Shown here: positions 5,590 to 5,738 of the stretch, piece after piece
Numbering within the stretch: the stretch's first letter is position 1
How the letters are laid out: every line of letters starts with the position of its first letter
NCBI GenBank assembly: GCA_938022295.1
Contig: CALIDR010000111.1
Coordinates: 1 to 5,738 of the forward strand
DNA: 5,738 nt
Direction: 5' to 3'
Source: an uncultured Burkholderiaceae bacterium
GTDB taxonomy: Bacteria; Pseudomonadota; Gammaproteobacteria; Burkholderiales; Burkholderiaceae_C
Made by a program: the position numbers and the translations under genes
The notes under the pieces: generated by a model
What the model was told of the DNA's origin: nothing
Databases searched by the model: none
Seen by the model: the letters and a program-made list of their open reading frames with translations, nothing else

Positions 5590-5738
5590 GGCTCACGCTG
5601 TGGCGGTCGGCCCTGCGGGCCGACTGCGCTGCGCTGCTCGGCCCGGGGTCGCGCGGCAGAACTCGCTACGCTCCCTTCGGTCGCTGCGCTCGGACAACCG
5701 CCGCGAGTTCGATCACGAAGCGCGCTCACGCGCGCCGA
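5590..5738. repeat. Hairpin-rich intergenic repeat block, probably a dispersed Burkholderiales repeat
   Basis: Three inverted repeats follow in tandem. The first is GTCGGCCC (5606-5613) with GGGCCGAC (5617-5624) around TGC, extendable by three more pairs (one G-U) to 5603-5627. The second is GAACTCGC (5659-5666) with GCGAGTTC (5703-5710). The third is GCGCG (5720-5724) with CGCGC (5729-5733) around CTCA. Inside the second sits an imperfect direct repeat, CGCTACGCTC (5664-5673) and CGCTGCGCTC (5682-5691), with nine of ten bases the same. The wording (CAGAACTCGCTACGCTC, ACAACCGCCGCGAGTTC, ATCACGAAGC) resembles, from memory, non-coding repeats scattered between genes in Burkholderiales genomes. 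Copy number cannot be seen here, and the block may continue past the window edge. Confidence 0.5.

Larger units (their letters stand above)
5435..5738. other. Stretch without a supportable gene
   Basis: No convincing gene lies in these 304 bases. The reading frame of the VOC gene stays open after its stop to the window edge, but the implied peptide is Arg-rich and low in complexity, has no ribosome binding site and looks like none of the families I know. The stretch holds the composite hairpin at 5440-5479, an 8-bp palindrome CGATATCG at 5498-5505, a small hairpin GCCC-TTT-GGGC at 5506-5516, a short T-run at 5537-5540, and from about 5590 a block of inverted and direct repeats described separately. 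Confidence 0.6.

Noticed and set aside
5435..5738. In-frame continuation of the VOC reading frame past its stop, as a possible read-through extension or broken gene
   Set aside because: The implied peptide becomes Arg-rich low complexity over the repeat block, and the VOC domain is already complete at 129 residues, so no extension is needed.
1..5738. CRISPR array, tRNA or rRNA genes, transposase or phage genes
   Set aside because: No regularly spaced repeats, no tRNA cloverleaf signatures, and no transposase, integrase or phage motifs were seen on either strand.

Overview
The window is very GC-rich DNA with the codon bias (third positions almost all G or C), dense packing and intergenic repeat style of a betaproteobacterium of the order Burkholderiales, something like the Rubrivivax/Leptothrix/Methylibium group. 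That placement is an inference from composition and remembered protein similarity, not from a marker gene.

Layout. Positions 1-1251 (minus strand) hold the N-terminal 417 codons of a secreted gamma-glutamyltransferase. The window edge cuts it just before the expected autoprocessing threonine. A 166-bp gap with a terminator-like hairpin separates it from 1418-2782 (minus), a group III iron-dependent alcohol dehydrogenase with all metal ligands and an unusual Arg/Ala-rich C-terminal tail. A 62-bp divergent promoter region follows. Positions 2845-4974 (plus) encode a 709-residue two-module protein. Its C-terminal half matches the architecture of cyanobacterial long-chain acyl-ACP reductase (AAR), including the GATGxIG nucleotide-binding loop and the acyl-accepting cysteine. 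Its N-terminal ~300 residues are a separate domain resembling proteins labelled 'quinate 5-dehydrogenase' in Firmicutes. Positions 5045-5434 (plus) encode a small VOC-superfamily (glyoxalase/dioxygenase fold) protein. Positions 5435-5738 hold no gene that I can support; they contain a composite hairpin just after the VOC stop and then a hairpin-rich block that looks like a dispersed intergenic repeat.

How the genes may work together. The divergent pair suggests a two-step path: the AAR-like protein reduces an activated acyl group to an aldehyde, and the Fe-alcohol dehydrogenase interconverts that aldehyde with the alcohol. Both enzymes carry a ~40-residue basic, alanine-rich C-terminal tail, which could place them on a common surface such as a storage granule, nucleic acid or polyphosphate. 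This acyl-to-alcohol module, built on a fused AAR, is the most interesting part of the window. The gamma-glutamyltransferase is probably an unrelated neighbour, and the VOC protein is a possible but unproven partner.
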